Source: Symbiodinium natans (Eukaryota; Sar; Dinophyceae; Suessiales; Symbiodiniaceae). Taken from it: a stretch of DNA of 64,000 nucleotides. Positions 63,487-64,000 of this stretch are shown here, piece after piece. The stretch lies in the NCBI GenBank assembly GCA_905221605.1, contig CAJNDS010002634.1, positions 72,001-136,000 of the forward strand. Direction: 5' to 3'. The notes beneath the pieces are model-generated. The model had not been told where the DNA came from. It did not search any database and saw nothing but the letters and a program-made list of their open reading frames with translations. Every line of letters starts with the position of its first letter. Positions within the stretch are counted from its first letter, which is position 1. Made by a program: the position numbers and the translations under genes.

Positions 63487-63579
63487 CAGTTTTGTGGCAA
63501 GCTAAGTAGGCACTCACAGCCTCCCCGCTTTGCCAGCGTGAGAGTCGAAGCAGGCACCCAGGCAGGCCGCCATACATGC

Positions 63580-64000
63580 ATGGCTCTGCCCACGGAAGGC
63601 GTGACGGCACAGCACCTGCAGAGCAGCGGTGATGTTGTTGCAAAGGAGACACCTGGAGATAGCCTTAGCTGCCTGGCATGGTCTCCAACACAGGATGTCG
63701 TTGCGGCGGGATGCTGGGACCGGAACGTCTACCTCTGGGAGGTCTTGCAGGGTGGTGGTGAGGTCATAGGCCGGGCGACGTTCTCGCGGGAGGCTCCAGT
63801 CCTTTCCTGTTGCTTCAGCCGCGATGGGACGCACGTCTTGAGCGGAGGCTGCGACCAAAAGGTGATAGTGCGAGATGTGCAGGCACAGAAGGACATGGAG
63901 CTGGGTTCCCACGATGCTCCAGTGAAGTACGTGTCAACGTTGAGTGATCAAAACCTAGTTGTCTCAGGCAGCTGGGACAAGACAATTCGTTTCTGGAGCC
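63580..64000 (+). CDS. RAE1: Rae1/Gle2-like WD40 mRNA-export protein, 5' part
   Basis: Rae1 (Gle2) is a seven-bladed WD40 propeller that binds the GLEBS motif of Nup98 at the nuclear pore and assists mRNA export and mitosis. The frame is open from 63487; first ATG 63580 gives MALPTEGVTAQHLQSSGD. Then come propeller blades: DSLSCLAWSPTQDVVAAGCW-D-R-N-V-Y-L-W, a second blade with REAPVLSCCFSRDGTHVLSG, and a third with SHDAPVKYVSTLSDQNLVVS-GSWDKTIRFW. The H-D-A-P-V-K and G-S-W-D-K-T signatures separate Rae1 from its relative Bub3. The gene runs off the right edge. An intron just upstream of the ATG cannot be excluded. Confidence 0.82.
   Translation, partial: MALPTEGVTAQHLQSSGDVVAKETPGDSLSCLAWSPTQDVVAAGCWDRNVYLWEVLQGGGEVIGRATFSREAPVLSCCFSRDGTHVLSGGCDQKVIVRDVQAQKDMELGSHDAPVKYVSTLSDQNLVVSGSWDKTIRFWS

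Overview
The window looks like nuclear DNA of a dinoflagellate, most likely a Symbiodiniaceae alga. Reasons: a spliced gene for form II Rubisco arranged as a tandem polyprotein; introns whose donors are mostly GC or GA rather than GT, usually with AG|G acceptors; many TTTAGGG (plant/dinoflagellate type) telomere-like tracts inside the sequence; very gene-poor DNA filled with repeats and retroelement debris; and split PPR-type coding exons.

Layout. 1-5.1 kb, minus strand: three consecutive Rubisco form II units, each cut by two small introns; the third unit runs off the left edge. 5.1-8.9 kb: telomere-like and low-complexity DNA. 8.9-14.7 kb, minus strand: a pentatricopeptide-repeat (PPR) gene of at least eleven mini-exons of 30-78 nt, which I assembled by hand; all junction phases agree. 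14.7-18 kb: small tandem repeats, an inverted ATGGCC-rich repeat and a copy of a composite repeat also present at 36.7-37.8 kb. 18-19.6 kb, minus strand: a pogo/Tigger-like DDE transposase with an intact DD35D triad. 19.8-21.3 kb, plus strand: a retrotransposon gag cut off by a three-copy 1.65 kb tandem array (21.3-25.7 kb). 27.1-35.3 kb, minus strand: a nearly complete Ty1/copia element in two overlapping frames, with an unusual ~660-residue extension after RNase H. 35.3-38.2 kb: an island of G-rich and tandem repeats ending in a nested inverted repeat. 41.5-48.7 kb: degenerate non-LTR (LINE) retrotransposon pieces on the plus strand and unrecognised ORFs. 50.4-56.2 kb: two segmental duplications and little else. 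59.1-61.2 kb, plus strand: a candidate coiled-coil gene with several GC-donor introns. 63.58-64.0 kb, plus strand: the start of a Rae1/Gle2-like WD40 protein that runs off the right edge.

The genes do not form an operon-like unit. Rubisco would act in the plastid. The PPR protein could be an organelle RNA-binding factor, and the Rae1-like protein a nuclear mRNA-export factor; these roles are inferred from family. All splice models are manual and rest on phase agreement and family conservation; no alignment or search was run.
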